64,000 bases of DNA, taken from assembly GCF_900640175.1 (NCBI RefSeq), contig NZ_CAAAJC010000004.1, positions 62,001 to 126,000 on the forward strand. The letters are read 5' to 3'. Numbering within the stretch: the first letter of the stretch is position 1; every line of letters starts with the position of its first letter. The translations under genes and the position numbers were made by a program. The DNA is from Legionella sp. W10-070. Lineage in GTDB: Bacteria > Pseudomonadota > Gammaproteobacteria > Legionellales > Legionellaceae. Positions 8,976-18,199 of the stretch are shown here, piece by piece. The notes beneath the pieces are model-generated. The model was not told where the DNA came from. It made no database searches and saw only the letters and a program-made list of their open reading frames with translations.

Positions 8976-9794
8976 ATGTCCTTAAAGGCCATGTATAATG
9001 ACATTGCAAATCGCTATGCCACTGCCGATCAGTTCGGCTCTATCAGCCAAAGTCACCGTTCAGCCATAGCACAGATTAAGAGAGAGCATTTGGGGTTACG
9101 GCCTCACTATAAGGTACTGGATTTTGGTGTAGGTAATGGCGCTTTTCTTGATAAATTAAGAGAGGTCATGCCTAAAGCTGATTTCACTGGCATTGATATT
9201 TCAAGTGAAATGTTAGACTGTGCTCAGAAAGTACTGCCTTTGACAGCCATTGAAGCAAGCGCTACTGAAGCCAGTCGCTACCTCCCCCACCACAGTCAGG
9301 ATTTAGTGCTTGCCCACTTCATTAACGCCTATATTCCTATCCATACTTTATTTAATGAGGCTAATTTGTTGACTCGGGCAAACGGCTATTTTTCTCTGAT
9401 TACTACTACTTATGAATCCTTTCCTGTCGCACAACGCTATTTAGCTGATTTTATTACTCAAGGCTCACTAGTAAGCACAGTCATCGGCCATTATTATAAG
9501 ACAATGATAAAAAGCAGCACCGTCGCCTCAGGATTGGATGAATTAATGCATGTCTTTACTCAACATCAGTTTAAAGTCCTGCGCCATGAGCGGCTATACA
9601 TTCCAATCATGTTGAAGGATATTGATGAATTGATTAAATTTGGGATAGAAGGAACCTGGTTTTTAAATAACCTGACTGTCAGAATGCTGCCTAAAAACTT
9701 CCTTCTCACACGGTTGAAGCGTCTTTTTAGTCAAATTTTTACCTTTCCCTATCATGATACCCATATAATCGATGTGATATTAGCCAAAAAATGA
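8976..9794 (+). CDS. Class I SAM-dependent methyltransferase
   Basis: 272 residues from the ATG at 8976, chosen over an upstream TTG because GGAAG lies five bases before it. Motif I is clear (VLDFGVGNGAFLDKL), followed by the acidic loop FTGIDISSEML and the post-II segment DLVLAHFINAYIP. The C-terminal half lacks a recognisable substrate domain. The substrate is unknown; its divergent position beside the O-antigen operon suggests a sugar or lipid methylation but does not prove it. An inverted-repeat element begins 20 bases after its stop. Confidence 0.8.
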   Translation: MSLKAMYNDIANRYATADQFGSISQSHRSAIAQIKREHLGLRPHYKVLDFGVGNGAFLDKLREVMPKADFTGIDISSEMLDCAQKVLPLTAIEASATEASRYLPHHSQDLVLAHFINAYIPIHTLFNEANLLTRANGYFSLITTTYESFPVAQRYLADFITQGSLVSTVIGHYYKTMIKSSTVASGLDELMHVFTQHQFKVLRHERLYIPIMLKDIDELIKFGIEGTWFLNNLTVRMLPKNFLLTRLKRLFSQIFTFPYHDTHIIDVILAKK

Positions 9795-9813
9795 TTTTAA
9801 CCCCCACATTTGA

Positions 9814-9993
9814 CTAGAGTTTGTTGACATTCAACTTAAACTGCTCACTTCCCGCGCTTTATGCAATAACGCCGCTTTATGCGCGGGATCCACGCAAACC
9901 ACACGAAACTAACCATCCTCCAAGGTTTGAGACTAGATTCCGCGCATAAAGCGCGGAACGTAGGCTCTGGTTCCAATTGTCAACAGAACCTAG
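9814..9993. mobile_element. MITE-like inverted-repeat element at the manC 3' end
   Basis: The left end CTAGAGTTTGTTGACATT and the inverted right end CTAGGTTCTGTTGACAATT bound about 180 bases. Inside lies a second inverted pair, CCCGCGCTTTATGC near 9850 and GCATAAAGCGCGG near 9940. No protein frame is convincing. The right-hand CTAG supplies the TAG stop codon of manC. Ends of the same type recur elsewhere in this window, for example at 15326-15815. A non-autonomous transposon relic is the best description. Confidence 0.6.
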
Positions 9994-11408
9994 CTTCGCC
10001 CATAGATGTCTTCAAACCTGACGATGTCATCTTCCCCCATGTATTCCCCGCTTTGTACTTCAATCATAACAAGCGGGATCACGCCTGGGTTCTCCAGGCG
10101 ATGCTTGTGGCCTGCAGGAATATAAGTGGACTCATTAGTATCAATAAACATCTCTTTTTCGCCATTAATTACTTTTGCCATCCCGCTGACCACAATCCAA
10201 TGCTCGCTTCGATGGTAGTGCATTTGCAGGCTGAGACTCGCATGGGGTTTCACCTCTATCCGCTTAATTTTAAAACGAGTCCCCTCTTCGAGCACCGTAT
10301 AGCATCCCCAGGGTCGATGAACAGTCCGGTGCACTTTATGCGCTTCATGCCCTTGTGCTTTTAATTGGGAGTAAATAGCTTTAACATCCTGAGCACGCGA
10401 CTTATCGGCTATCAATAAAGCATCCGGTGTGTCAATAATAAAAAGATTCTCTACCCCCAGCGCACCAATCAGACGATCCTGGCTTCGAATATAGCAATTG
10501 GCTACATCCTGAAGCAATGCCTCCCCTTCCACCCGATTACCACATGCATCAGGCTCAGCCAGATCACCCATAGCACTCCATGAACCTATATCACTCCAAC
10601 CAATATCGCATGGAACCACCGCCACATTGGCGGATTTTTCGATAACGGCATAATCAATTGAAATATCAGGTACCTGTCCGAAACCTTGAGCATCAAGTTC
10701 AAGTTGAGCAAAGCCTTCACCAGTTGCCAGGCGCGATAACTCCATACAACGCTTTGTAGCTAACAGGACTTCAGGGTAGTGTAACTCTATTTCTCCAAGC
10801 ACAACGCCTGCTGTAAAGCAAAACATGCCGGCATTCCAATAAAAACGCTCAGAACTAATATATTCTCTGGCATCCTCTACAGAGGGTTTTTCCACAAATC
10901 GTAGCACCTGATTCCCTTCAGCTTCGATATAACCATAGCCAGTTTCAGGACTTTCAGGGTGGATGCCAAATGTAACCAGTTTGCCTTGTCCTGCAAGCGC
11001 AATTGCTTTGATTACTGCATCGACAAAAGCAGTTTGACTTGAGATTAAATGATCAGCAGGCAATACAAGCATCAGGGCATCATCACCATAAGCTTCCCTG
11101 ACATGTAATGCAGCAGCCGCTATGGCAGCAGCTGTATTACGGCCAAAGGGTTCCAAAATAAATGACAAATTGACTGCCGCATTAATTTCACGGTATTCAT
11201 CTTCTGTTTTAAAAAACAGCTCACGATTAGTAACTGTAAGAATTTCCTCAACACCCGGCAGCATTGACCCTCTCAAGAAAGTCTTCTGCAGCAAACTTTG
11301 ACCATCATTAAGACGTATAAACGGTTTGGGGTGCAGCTCTCTGGAAACGGGCCATAGCCGCGATCCAGCGCCACCGCATAAAATGGTTGGTATCAAAGTG
11401 GGCATCAT
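9990..11408 (-). CDS. manC: Mannose-1-phosphate guanylyltransferase / mannose-6-phosphate isomerase
   Basis: A 472-residue type II bifunctional enzyme. The N-terminal nucleotidyltransferase shows ILCGGAGSRLWPVSRELHPKPF and the FVEKPSVEDAREY motif. The C-terminal cupin isomerase shows SLQMHYHRSEHWIVVSGMAKV with its metal-binding histidines. It converts mannose-6-P and GTP to GDP-mannose, a precursor for LPS and other glycans. The protein ends DIVRFEDIYGRS, the normal family C terminus, and its stop codon lies in the end of a repeat element. It faces the methyltransferase tail to tail. Confidence 0.95.
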   Translation of the reverse strand: MMPTLIPTILCGGAGSRLWPVSRELHPKPFIRLNDGQSLLQKTFLRGSMLPGVEEILTVTNRELFFKTEDEYREINAAVNLSFILEPFGRNTAAAIAAAALHVREAYGDDALMLVLPADHLISSQTAFVDAVIKAIALAGQGKLVTFGIHPESPETGYGYIEAEGNQVLRFVEKPSVEDAREYISSERFYWNAGMFCFTAGVVLGEIELHYPEVLLATKRCMELSRLATGEGFAQLELDAQGFGQVPDISIDYAVIEKSANVAVVPCDIGWSDIGSWSAMGDLAEPDACGNRVEGEALLQDVANCYIRSQDRLIGALGVENLFIIDTPDALLIADKSRAQDVKAIYSQLKAQGHEAHKVHRTVHRPWGCYTVLEEGTRFKIKRIEVKPHASLSLQMHYHRSEHWIVVSGMAKVINGEKEMFIDTNESTYIPAGHKHRLENPGVIPLVMIEVQSGEYMGEDDIVRFEDIYGRS

Positions 11409-11472
11409 TGTTCCTGTTCTTGTCAGAAGAAAATCATTTAATAGTGATAGGTTGATTTAGGTTGCCAGTTTA

Positions 11473-12456
11473 TCATAAACCTAAATTATCACGTTTAAAA
11501 ACCCGATCTGCCCTATAGCTTGAGCGTACAAGAGGACCTGAAGCAACCTCATAAAACCCTTTTTTCAGGCCAATTTCACGAAATTCAAGGAATTTTTCTG
11601 GCGTCACATAACGTGCGACGGGTAAATGATTTCGGGTGGGCTGCAAATATTGCCCTAAAGTTAAGATATCAACATCCTGGGCACGTAAATCATCCATTGT
11701 TTTGATAATTTCTTCATCTGTCTCCCCTAATCCCAACATCAGGCTGGTTTTAGTCAGTACATCCGGACGATATCGTTTTGCATAAGCAAGCACATTTAAT
11801 GTCTGCCAGTAGCCTGCACGATTATCCCTGACAGGATGGGTTAAACGCTCTACCGTTTCAACATTTTGTGCAAATACATCTACGCCACTGTCTAATAGTA
11901 TGGCAATACTTCCTTCTACCCCCTGAAAATCCGGTGTTAAAGCTTCAATTTTAGTATCCGGGCATCGGAGTTTAATCGCGCGGATAGTATCTGCATAGTG
12001 CATCGCACCACCATCAGACAAGTCATCCCGATTTACTGAGGTTAATACCACATAGTCAAGCTTCATTAACGCGACAGTATTGGCTGTATTTTCAGGCTCC
12101 TTAGCATCCAGCCAGCCATGAGGGTTACCTGTATCAACAGAGCAAAAACGGCAAGCACGCGTACAAACTGCCCCCATCAGCATGATAGTTGCAGTACCAT
12201 GAGACCAACATTCAGCAATATTAGGGCATTTAGCTTCCTCGCAAACCGTAGCAAGGCTGTGCTTCGTTACTTCATCCTTTACCTGCTTATAAGCCGGAGT
12301 TGTTTGGGTAACCATACGAAGCCATTTTGGTTTGGGTAAACGTTGAGAAGAATCCCCAGTTGACTTAATTCCATCCTTGATGGCAACTACCCCATTTACC
12401 GTACGATATTTTTGGCCGCTCTCGATAACAACCGGAATATCAGTTAATTTGCTCAT
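11473..12456 (-). CDS. lipA: Lipoyl synthase
   Basis: 327 residues from the ATG giving [10 protein letters not shown]; an ATG two codons earlier and a TTG further out are weaker alternatives. It is a radical SAM enzyme with the cluster motif [10 protein letters not shown]. The auxiliary cluster cysteines are in [13 protein letters not shown], and the C-terminal RSSYRAD is present. It inserts sulfur into octanoylated E2 and H proteins. Usually lipB lies upstream, but here lipA stands alone between manC and a GGDEF gene. Length and motifs are typical. Confidence 0.96.
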   Translation of the reverse strand: MSKLTDIPVVIESGQKYRTVNGVVAIKDGIKSTGDSSQRLPKPKWLRMVTQTTPAYKQVKDEVTKHSLATVCEEAKCPNIAECWSHGTATIMLMGAVCTRACRFCSVDTGNPHGWLDAKEPENTANTVALMKLDYVVLTSVNRDDLSDGGAMHYADTIRAIKLRCPDTKIEALTPDFQGVEGSIAILLDSGVDVFAQNVETVERLTHPVRDNRAGYWQTLNVLAYAKRYRPDVLTKTSLMLGLGETDEEIIKTMDDLRAQDVDILTLGQYLQPTRNHLPVARYVTPEKFLEFREIGLKKGFYEVASGPLVRSSYRADRVFKRDNLGL

Positions 12457-12553
12457 ATTCATACCAATCAATCGGAATGCACCGATGATCCCAAATCAGC
12501 AGGTTCAGATCAAGCTAATTGATAAAAACCTATCATATCACAGCTTAAAATGA

Positions 12554-13654
12554 CTAAAATGGATTTGTATTAAGTGCTACAACACAGTTTCGACCATGAG
12601 ACTTTGCCTCGCGTACCGCTTGATCTGCACGCATAAACAACGTTTCCAGACTGTCTCCATGCTGAAAACTTGATAAACCAAAGGATACAGTAACGTTAAT
12701 CTTGGTTTCTTGATAATAAAATGAATACTCCTCAATCGCACTGCGTAGCCCTTCGGTCACTTTAACTGCGTCATTTAAGCCTGTATGTTCAAAAATAAAT
12801 ACAAATTCCTGACCGGAATAACGGGCAATAAAATCAACCGCTCTGACAGAAGATCTGAAAAGTCCTGCTATCTCTTTCAGGATCATATCACCAGCGAGGC
12901 ATCCATAGTTGTCATTGATAGACTTAAGCCCATCAACATCAGCAATTGCAAGCGATAACTCCCCAAAGCCTCTCTTCCACCGCTGATAAGCCTCTACAAT
13001 ATGTTCATCATAGGATTTTCTATTTGGCAACCCGGTTAAGCTATCCTGATTACTTCTTAATTTATCAAGAGACAGCATGTTTTTTATTTCTTCCGCTGCC
13101 CGCTCTGTTTCCATTAACTTATCTTGCAGAAGCATCAAACAGCGCTCATATTCTGTCCGTTTTTTTTCCGCATTTTCGCTATAATTCTTGATACCCTCTT
13201 CGATGGAAGCCAAATGTGTTCCAACTTTGCTTGATAATTCTTCAATAGTACGAGCGCTATCCATATAACTTTTAATTTCCAGGATATTAAATTCGACGTC
13301 CTTTTCCAGTTGCGCAGTTTCTTGTCTGACCTGGTTCTGGTCATCCTGGAGTAATCTGGAATAATTACTGAAATCTCTTAAATGATCAGCAAATCCATGT
13401 AAAAAAATTTTCAACCGATTTTGTTCAGCATTAAAAGCTTCAGTAATCAATTGAGTAAGTGACTCAATAACATCACCAAGGGATTCCTCTGTTAAAGATT
13501 GATCCAAGGTCGTCTTGAGCATTTTTATTTGGGAAGATAAATAATTTAATACAGGCAGGTGTTCAGTAATTTGATACAAATTCGCGTTGATACGACTATT
13601 AATAATAGGCTGCATCATATCTACAATTTTCCGTTTTGAGTGTTGATTGAGCAT
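12554..13654 (-). CDS. GGDEF-family protein with degenerate active site
   Basis: 366 residues with no membrane segment. Residues 1 to about 200 are helical with coiled-coil character and resemble a dimerising sensor module. Residues 205 to 360 are a GGDEF domain: DSLTGLPNRKSYDEHI, AIADVDGLKSINDNYG and SFGLSSFQ are conserved. The signature itself reads RYSGQEFVFIF, so the first Gly is Ser and the metal-binding Asp/Glu is Gln. Other diguanylate cyclases keep an acidic residue there, so catalysis may be lost or altered and the protein may act as a receptor or partner. It is followed by nothing in the same operon except the lipA region. Confidence 0.85.
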   Translation of the reverse strand: MLNQHSKRKIVDMMQPIINSRINANLYQITEHLPVLNYLSSQIKMLKTTLDQSLTEESLGDVIESLTQLITEAFNAEQNRLKIFLHGFADHLRDFSNYSRLLQDDQNQVRQETAQLEKDVEFNILEIKSYMDSARTIEELSSKVGTHLASIEEGIKNYSENAEKKRTEYERCLMLLQDKLMETERAAEEIKNMLSLDKLRSNQDSLTGLPNRKSYDEHIVEAYQRWKRGFGELSLAIADVDGLKSINDNYGCLAGDMILKEIAGLFRSSVRAVDFIARYSGQEFVFIFEHTGLNDAVKVTEGLRSAIEEYSFYYQETKINVTVSFGLSSFQHGDSLETLFMRADQAVREAKSHGRNCVVALNTNPF

Positions 13655-13675
13655 AACAAATTCCTTCTTCTTATC

Positions 13676-13939
13676 TCATCTCTTCTTTTTTAAATATTCA
13701 AGCATTAACCGAATATGAGAGCCATCGCATAAGGGTGGCTCCTTAGTCTCCTTACAGCTACAAAAATAAACTGTCTCTGTAAGTATAGCCTTATATTCAA
13801 CAGCTTGGGGGCAATGATGACTTCTATCGCATAAAGGCTGCTTCTTGCTTTTCCCACAACCGCACCAATAATAGGTATGTCCCTCCTCTACTTCATAAGG
13901 AGTAGGGAAAAATGGGGGTTGACGTTTTTTGCTAGCCAT
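13676..13939 (-). CDS. CDGSH iron-sulfur domain protein (two CDGSH motifs)
   Basis: An 87-residue protein built of two CDGSH-type motifs: CGCGKSKKQPLCDRSH and CSCKETKEPPLCDGSH. Each supplies three cysteines and one histidine for a 2Fe-2S cluster, as in bacterial and mitoNEET-3 type proteins. The first copy has DRSH in place of DGSH, which keeps the ligands. It lies 21 bases upstream of the GGDEF gene on the same strand, so co-transcription is likely. A redox or iron-sulfur storage role is inferred from the family. Confidence 0.9.
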   Translation of the reverse strand: MASKKRQPPFFPTPYEVEEGHTYYWCGCGKSKKQPLCDRSHHCPQAVEYKAILTETVYFCSCKETKEPPLCDGSHIRLMLEYLKKKR

Positions 13940-14025
13940 TAGCCTCCTCTAAGTTCATTACCCCCAGCAACACGGAGCAGTTTCACTTACTTATTTCACC
14001 ATGTTACGCACGTGCATAGTATGAG

Positions 14026-15210
14026 TTATTTCAAAACACTTCTTCTTTTTATCAACCAGGCCAGGATCAGGACTAAAAGCAATACCACTGCAGAAACAAA
14101 AAACTGTGAAAATCCTTGTGGGTAAAAAATAAGAAACAGAGCAATGACCGCCAGACTTAGTTGCGCAGTCTTAGTCAGCAAAGTTTGGTGTTTTTTCAAA
14201 CGCCCATAATCTTTCAAAAAAATAAGAATTAATATAAGAATGAGTAAGGGTAATAAATAGACCACTTGATAAGTAATTTGAAAAGCAACGATTTTAAACA
14301 TGGAGAACTGTTGACCAGAGAGCCATTGCTCAAAAACAAGCGCGAAATTAGGCATGCAAATTTGCTGATAGGCTTGCAGAATGATAGCACTAAAACTTGC
14401 CAGGGTCAGGATTATTAACAATGGTTTTTTAAAGCCTTTTAAAGAACCCTTAAACAAATAAGCAAGGAGCGCCAAACCAGCTAAAATTCCAGGGACACGA
14501 AGCCAGTGCAGATATTGATAAAAGAAGGGGGCGTGCACTTGCTGAATATAATGAACCAGACCAGCAACTATAATAAATACAATCCCAATCGCTAACTGTG
14601 AGGAACGTTTCCCCCCTAACCACACAAATGAAAACAATGCCAGGACTCCAAACAGTGAACAAGGGTTTAAACCATCCGTTATCGCCGTCATCAGGAGGAA
14701 CGGTACTGCAGAAGGCTGAAATGTCAAACTGGTTTCAAGCCAGTTAGCATTAGCCCATTGCCTTAATACCTTAATTGTTTCAGGGTTTAAATCGCCTGTT
14801 GTACTAATCTGCTCGTAACAATAGTTCAAACCGCGTAATAATTGTTTTCCGCTGGTTTGTGCCTCTGTAAATCCTGTCCAGCGCGAATCACAAAAAAAGA
14901 TCGAAGGTACAATAAAATCCCCAGCTTGCTGCTGTTTTAAGTATTTGGAAAACAGTGCCAAAGCCTCTTTATCCTGATTAATCATATGGCGATGGACATC
15001 CAGCCAAGGCATTTGAGGCTCAAGTTGGTGAAAAAACTCGTCTGCCTTGTGACAATGAGGACATGTGGAAGATAAGAATAAATCCACCCGAATTTTGATT
15101 TCCCTGTCTTGCTGTTGTGTGAACCATGTAGTGGCTGAGGCAGTAGTAGCCCAACTTATGGCAACAGAGTAAAAAAGAATGCCTAATATTAATTTCAACA
15201 CGCCCCGCAT
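14026..15210 (-). CDS. Thioredoxin-fold / DsbD-like membrane fusion protein
   Basis: 394 residues. A signal peptide (residues 1-27, ending SATT) leads to a periplasmic thioredoxin-like domain with a CPHC motif at residues 50-53. From about residue 165 there are roughly seven membrane segments, the first preceded by TDGLNPCSLFGVLALFSF. That NPC segment recalls DsbD/CcdA-type electron transporters, but a second membrane cysteine comes only in YQQICMPNF. The protein may pass electrons across the inner membrane to a thiol partner. The gene is isolated, with no cytochrome c maturation gene nearby. Function is inferred from architecture only. Confidence 0.65.
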   Translation of the reverse strand: MRGVLKLILGILFYSVAISWATTASATTWFTQQQDREIKIRVDLFLSSTCPHCHKADEFFHQLEPQMPWLDVHRHMINQDKEALALFSKYLKQQQAGDFIVPSIFFCDSRWTGFTEAQTSGKQLLRGLNYCYEQISTTGDLNPETIKVLRQWANANWLETSLTFQPSAVPFLLMTAITDGLNPCSLFGVLALFSFVWLGGKRSSQLAIGIVFIIVAGLVHYIQQVHAPFFYQYLHWLRVPGILAGLALLAYLFKGSLKGFKKPLLIILTLASFSAIILQAYQQICMPNFALVFEQWLSGQQFSMFKIVAFQITYQVVYLLPLLILILILIFLKDYGRLKKHQTLLTKTAQLSLAVIALFLIFYPQGFSQFFVSAVVLLLVLILAWLIKRRSVLK

Positions 15211-15325
15211 ACCTGTTTCCTCATTAGCACATAATATTTCTCACTATACAACATTGGTGGTTTATTGAAAGCAGCGGTATCGAGGACAACAGGAAAAATC
15301 ATACTTATTATGCTATGTAATAGAG

Positions 15326-15815
15326 TCTGTTGACAACTCACCTACCGCTACGTGCTGCGGCTTGTCCGCTGGAACACGATCTTCCTCTCATCATTGAGCA
15401 TTAGTCCAAGCATTGCAAGCTCGTTTTATACTTGGTGTCAGAACCGTTATATTATGAATTTGTTCTTATTATTCAATGAATTATATAGAGCAGCTTTAAT
15501 TCGACCATCTACTGGATGCCGCGGACAAGCCGCGGCACGTAGCAAGGGTCGCGCTGCCTCGTGAAAGATTCCGGGACATCCCAGTCCCCGAAATCGACTC
15601 GCCAACGCGCGAAGCTAAAGGCCCTGGCCGTCCTGCGTCCGTTAATGTTTGCTCTATACGAGCAAAGCATTTGCCTCCCACAATGACTGACGCCTTGTCG
15701 TATGCCTTATATTTTTCCTTCGGAAAAACATCCGGCTCTAAGGCTACCAGGGACTACTCGCCAGCGCCTTCGGCTCTCCATGGCTCGCAGCGGCGGTAGG
15801 GGAATGTCAACAGAC
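15326..15815. mobile_element. 490-bp non-coding element with TCTGTTGACA terminal inverted repeats
   Basis: The 616-base gap between the thioredoxin fusion and the CBS gene holds this element. The ends are perfect over 11 bases, GTCTGTTGACA and TGTCAACAGAC, and similar over about 25 (CCTACCGCT and AGCGGCGGTAGG). Inside, GCTACGTGCTGCGGCTTGTC at 15348 is answered by an inverted copy ending at 15541. The interior is more GC-rich than the surroundings and has no good coding frame. It looks like a MITE or decayed insertion sequence and shares end sequence with the element at 9814-9993. Confidence 0.55.
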
Positions 15816-15826
15816 CTATTTCAAAT

Positions 15827-16261
15827 TTAATAAGTATGAATATAATTTTCCAGTTGCTCAATAACCCTGGTTTTATCCTCAAGCAAATGAAATAACAGAT
15901 CACCGATTGAAAGAATAGCAACCAGATTATCCTGCTCTGAAATTAAAACATGGCGCCGCTTCGTCTGGGTAATTACTTCCATTGCTTTTTCAACAGGGTC
16001 AAATAGATTCAATATCTTTACTGCAGTATAAGCGACCTGAGCTGCTGTGAGTTTATTCGGATCCAGTCCTTGATACAAACAAGAGCGAATAACATCCCGT
16101 TCACTGACAATACCAATCGGCTTCACTTTATCTCCTATAACCAAAGCACCAATATCTTGATCTGTCATTAAATTAACACACTCACTCACAGTAATATCAG
16201 GTTGAATATAAACAATCGGCCGTCTCGGCTGTGGCAAGGCAGAAAAAATCAGGTGAGCCAT
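15827..16261 (-). CDS. CBS-pair domain protein
   Basis: 144 residues forming one CBS pair and nothing else: MTDQDIGALVIGDKVKPIGIVSERDVIRS in the first unit and VITQTKRRHVLISEQDNLVAILSIGDLLFH in the second. Such stand-alone pairs usually bind adenine nucleotides and regulate a partner or sense energy state. The IVSERD motif is typical of adenosyl-binding copies. The gene is monocistronic and its stop is 12 bases from the end of a repeat element. No partner is identifiable from neighbours. Confidence 0.85.
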   Translation of the reverse strand: MAHLIFSALPQPRRPIVYIQPDITVSECVNLMTDQDIGALVIGDKVKPIGIVSERDVIRSCLYQGLDPNKLTAAQVAYTAVKILNLFDPVEKAMEVITQTKRRHVLISEQDNLVAILSIGDLLFHLLEDKTRVIEQLENYIHTY

Positions 16262-16392
16262 AATACACTCCCTTTAACTACTCTCCCAGAAGTAAGTTAG
16301 ATAAGAACATTATTAACTCCGAACAGGAGAACATTTAGTACATTTACATATTGTAATATAGCACAAGAATATTAGGGGTATTTTGTAGAGGG

Positions 16393-16426
16393 GGATTCCG
16401 CGGTCAATGTTCATACCGCGGAATCC
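16393..16426. repeat. Perfect palindromic hairpin (REP-like)
   Basis: GGATTCCGCGGT and ACCGCGGAATCC form a perfect 12-base inverted repeat around a 10-base loop. It lies between the CBS gene start and the 3' end of the lipoprotein gene. It resembles other CCGCGG palindromes in this window and may act as a bidirectional transcription stop, although no T run follows. Confidence 0.55.
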
Positions 16427-16463
16427 AGGAGAAGGTGTATTTACGATACTATCTAGGGTGAAT

Positions 16464-16913
16464 TTAGCTGACTACTTTCCAGGAGCCATCTGCCTGACGA
16501 CAGGCTTTGCCATAAATTTGTTGTGGCTTGCCGCCTATGATCGCCTTGGTGATATATTCACGACAGGGTTGGTTATTGGTGTAATACGTTCTTGTTGGTT
16601 TTACGGTATACTGATTGCCAGTATCCGGATTTTGCCAGCCAACTGCACGTCCTGTTGGCGCTGTTTCTAATGCCTTTTGCATCTCTAATCGATCAAGACG
16701 ATCCATAGTCCGGCCAATATTACCGCCTAAATAAGCACCCAGTAAGGCACCGCCAGCAGCAGCGGCAACCTTACCTGAGCCACCACCAAATTGACTGCCA
16801 ATAAGCCCACCCACAACACCACCTGTAAGTGTACCGACCCCTTCATTATTGATTTGCGTACATCCTGTAATAAAAATAGATAAAGATAACGCTAACAATG
16901 TTAATTTTTTCAT
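16464..16913 (-). CDS. Glycine-zipper outer membrane lipoprotein (17 kDa antigen / Lpp0805-like)
   Basis: 149 residues with a lipoprotein signal, lipobox FITGC at residues 14-18. After it come the glycine-zipper segments GTLTGGVVGGLIGSQFGG and AAAGGALLGAYLGGNIGRTMDRLD, then a C-terminal domain with CREYITKAIIGGKPQQIYGKACRQADGSW. This matches the rickettsial 17 kDa surface antigen and RT0821/Lpp0805 family. It probably sits in the outer membrane and may affect envelope stability. Function is unknown in detail. Confidence 0.85.
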   Translation of the reverse strand: MKKLTLLALSLSIFITGCTQINNEGVGTLTGGVVGGLIGSQFGGGSGKVAAAAGGALLGAYLGGNIGRTMDRLDRLEMQKALETAPTGRAVGWQNPDTGNQYTVKPTRTYYTNNQPCREYITKAIIGGKPQQIYGKACRQADGSWKVVS

Positions 16914-16992
16914 GTGTTCACCTGAATCTCATTAGTAAAATCGGTGGCTATTCTAGCACCTAGTCTAGATATTATCCATAATTAAGAGCAAG

Positions 16993-17111
16993 GCGGGTGC
17001 AACCCATATAGGCAAAAAAGAACTGCTACTGAAGACTGAAGCAGGTTAACGGTTATAAGTGATCTTTTTCATGACCATTCTAAATTTGCCCGTATGAGGG
17101 TTGCACCCGGG
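16993..17111. repeat. Inverted repeat upstream of the lipoprotein and downstream of alr
   Basis: CGGGTGCAACCC at 16994-17005 and its exact complement at 17098-17109 are the cores of arms of about 20 bases, continued by CATATAGGC and GCCCGTATG. The spacer is about 90 bases with no gene. It sits 12 bases beyond the alr stop. It could be a small mobile element or a long-range terminator; the loop is long for the latter. Confidence 0.5.
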
Positions 17112-17122
17112 CAATGCCTGCT

Positions 17123-18199
17123 TTACGCCTGCCGAACACGTGGTGATAATTGACAAAGTAATTCGTAAGCTATTGTTCCTGCAGACAAAGCAATGGATTC
17201 TACCGGAATATGTTGACCCCATAATTCGACCGGATCATCAATAGTAACTCCCGGACAATCCGTTAAGTCGACAGTCAGCATATCCATTGAAACCCGGCCG
17301 ACAACAGGCGCACAAACTCCATTCACCCAAACCGGTGTATTTTGTGCCACATGCCGCGGGTATCCATCACCATATCCCACCGCAACAACACCAAGCACCG
17401 AGGGCCTGTTTGTCTGCCAGGTACCGCCATAACCAATTCTCGCCTGGGCAGGACAATGATGAATAGCACTGATAGCAGACACAAATCGCATCACCGGCAT
17501 CAACCCTAAACGCTGGCCAGTCTGATTCATAAAAGGGGAAACACCATAGAGCATGATGCCTGGACGTACAACGTCAGCATGGGTATTCGGTAAAGTCAGA
17601 ACAGCTGCGGAGTTAGCAATGCTTTTTATCATTCTGACTTCAGGCAATTGAAGGCTTTTAAATAAATTTAATTGATTTTGGTTAGCTGGATTATCAAGCT
17701 CATCTGCGCAAGCAAGATGAGTCATTAAACCAATTTCAGACTCCACCCAGGGACAATGCGTTAATGCATTAATAATATTGTAAACTTCCTCTGGCGCAAA
17801 GCCTAAGCGATGCATCCCGGTGTTTACCTTGACCCATACCTTGATTTTATTTGCCAAAGGGGTATTCAATAACCATTGCAACTGGTGGGGTTGATGGATG
17901 ACGCACTGCATGTCATGAGTCGCTGCTGTCTGGAGTTCATCAGGGCTAAACACGCCTTGGAATAATATACAATGACTACGCAGACCCAATGCGCGGATCG
18001 CCATAGCTTCTTCAAGGCAGGCAACGCCAAAAGCATAAACCTCTCCCTCAAGAACAGGGGCAACTGATGATATACCACAACCGTAGGCATTTGCTTTGAC
18101 CATGGCAATTACTTTAGCCTCAGGAGCACAACGCCTTACCTGCTTGAGATTATGAAGCAGAGCCCTGGAATCAATATGTACGCGAGTAGGCCTTGTCAC
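17123..18199 (-). CDS. alr: Alanine racemase
   Basis: 358 residues. It starts at a GTG whose first G is the last base of the dnaB TAG stop, so translation is coupled. The PLP lysine lies in [13 protein letters not shown], and the second catalytic base lies in [28 protein letters not shown] is the conserved C-terminal motif. The enzyme makes D-alanine for peptidoglycan. The dnaB-alr arrangement is common in gammaproteobacteria. Length is normal. Confidence 0.96.
   Translation of the reverse strand: MTRPTRVHIDSRALLHNLKQVRRCAPEAKVIAMVKANAYGCGISSVAPVLEGEVYAFGVACLEEAMAIRALGLRSHCILFQGVFSPDELQTAATHDMQCVIHQPHQLQWLLNTPLANKIKVWVKVNTGMHRLGFAPEEVYNIINALTHCPWVESEIGLMTHLACADELDNPANQNQLNLFKSLQLPEVRMIKSIANSAAVLTLPNTHADVVRPGIMLYGVSPFMNQTGQRLGLMPVMRFVSAISAIHHCPAQARIGYGGTWQTNRPSVLGVVAVGYGDGYPRHVAQNTPVWVNGVCAPVVGRVSMDMLTVDLTDCPGVTIDDPVELWGQHIPVESIALSAGTIAYELLCQLSPRVRQA

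Noticed and set aside
9879-10364. Plus-strand open frame of 161 residues opposite manC
   Set aside because: It lies inside the manC C-terminal cupin coding region and in a repeat element; its product has no recognisable motif, while manC is certain.
15496-15681. Small frames inside the 490-bp element
   Set aside because: They run across inverted repeat arms, have no ribosome site and give low-complexity products.
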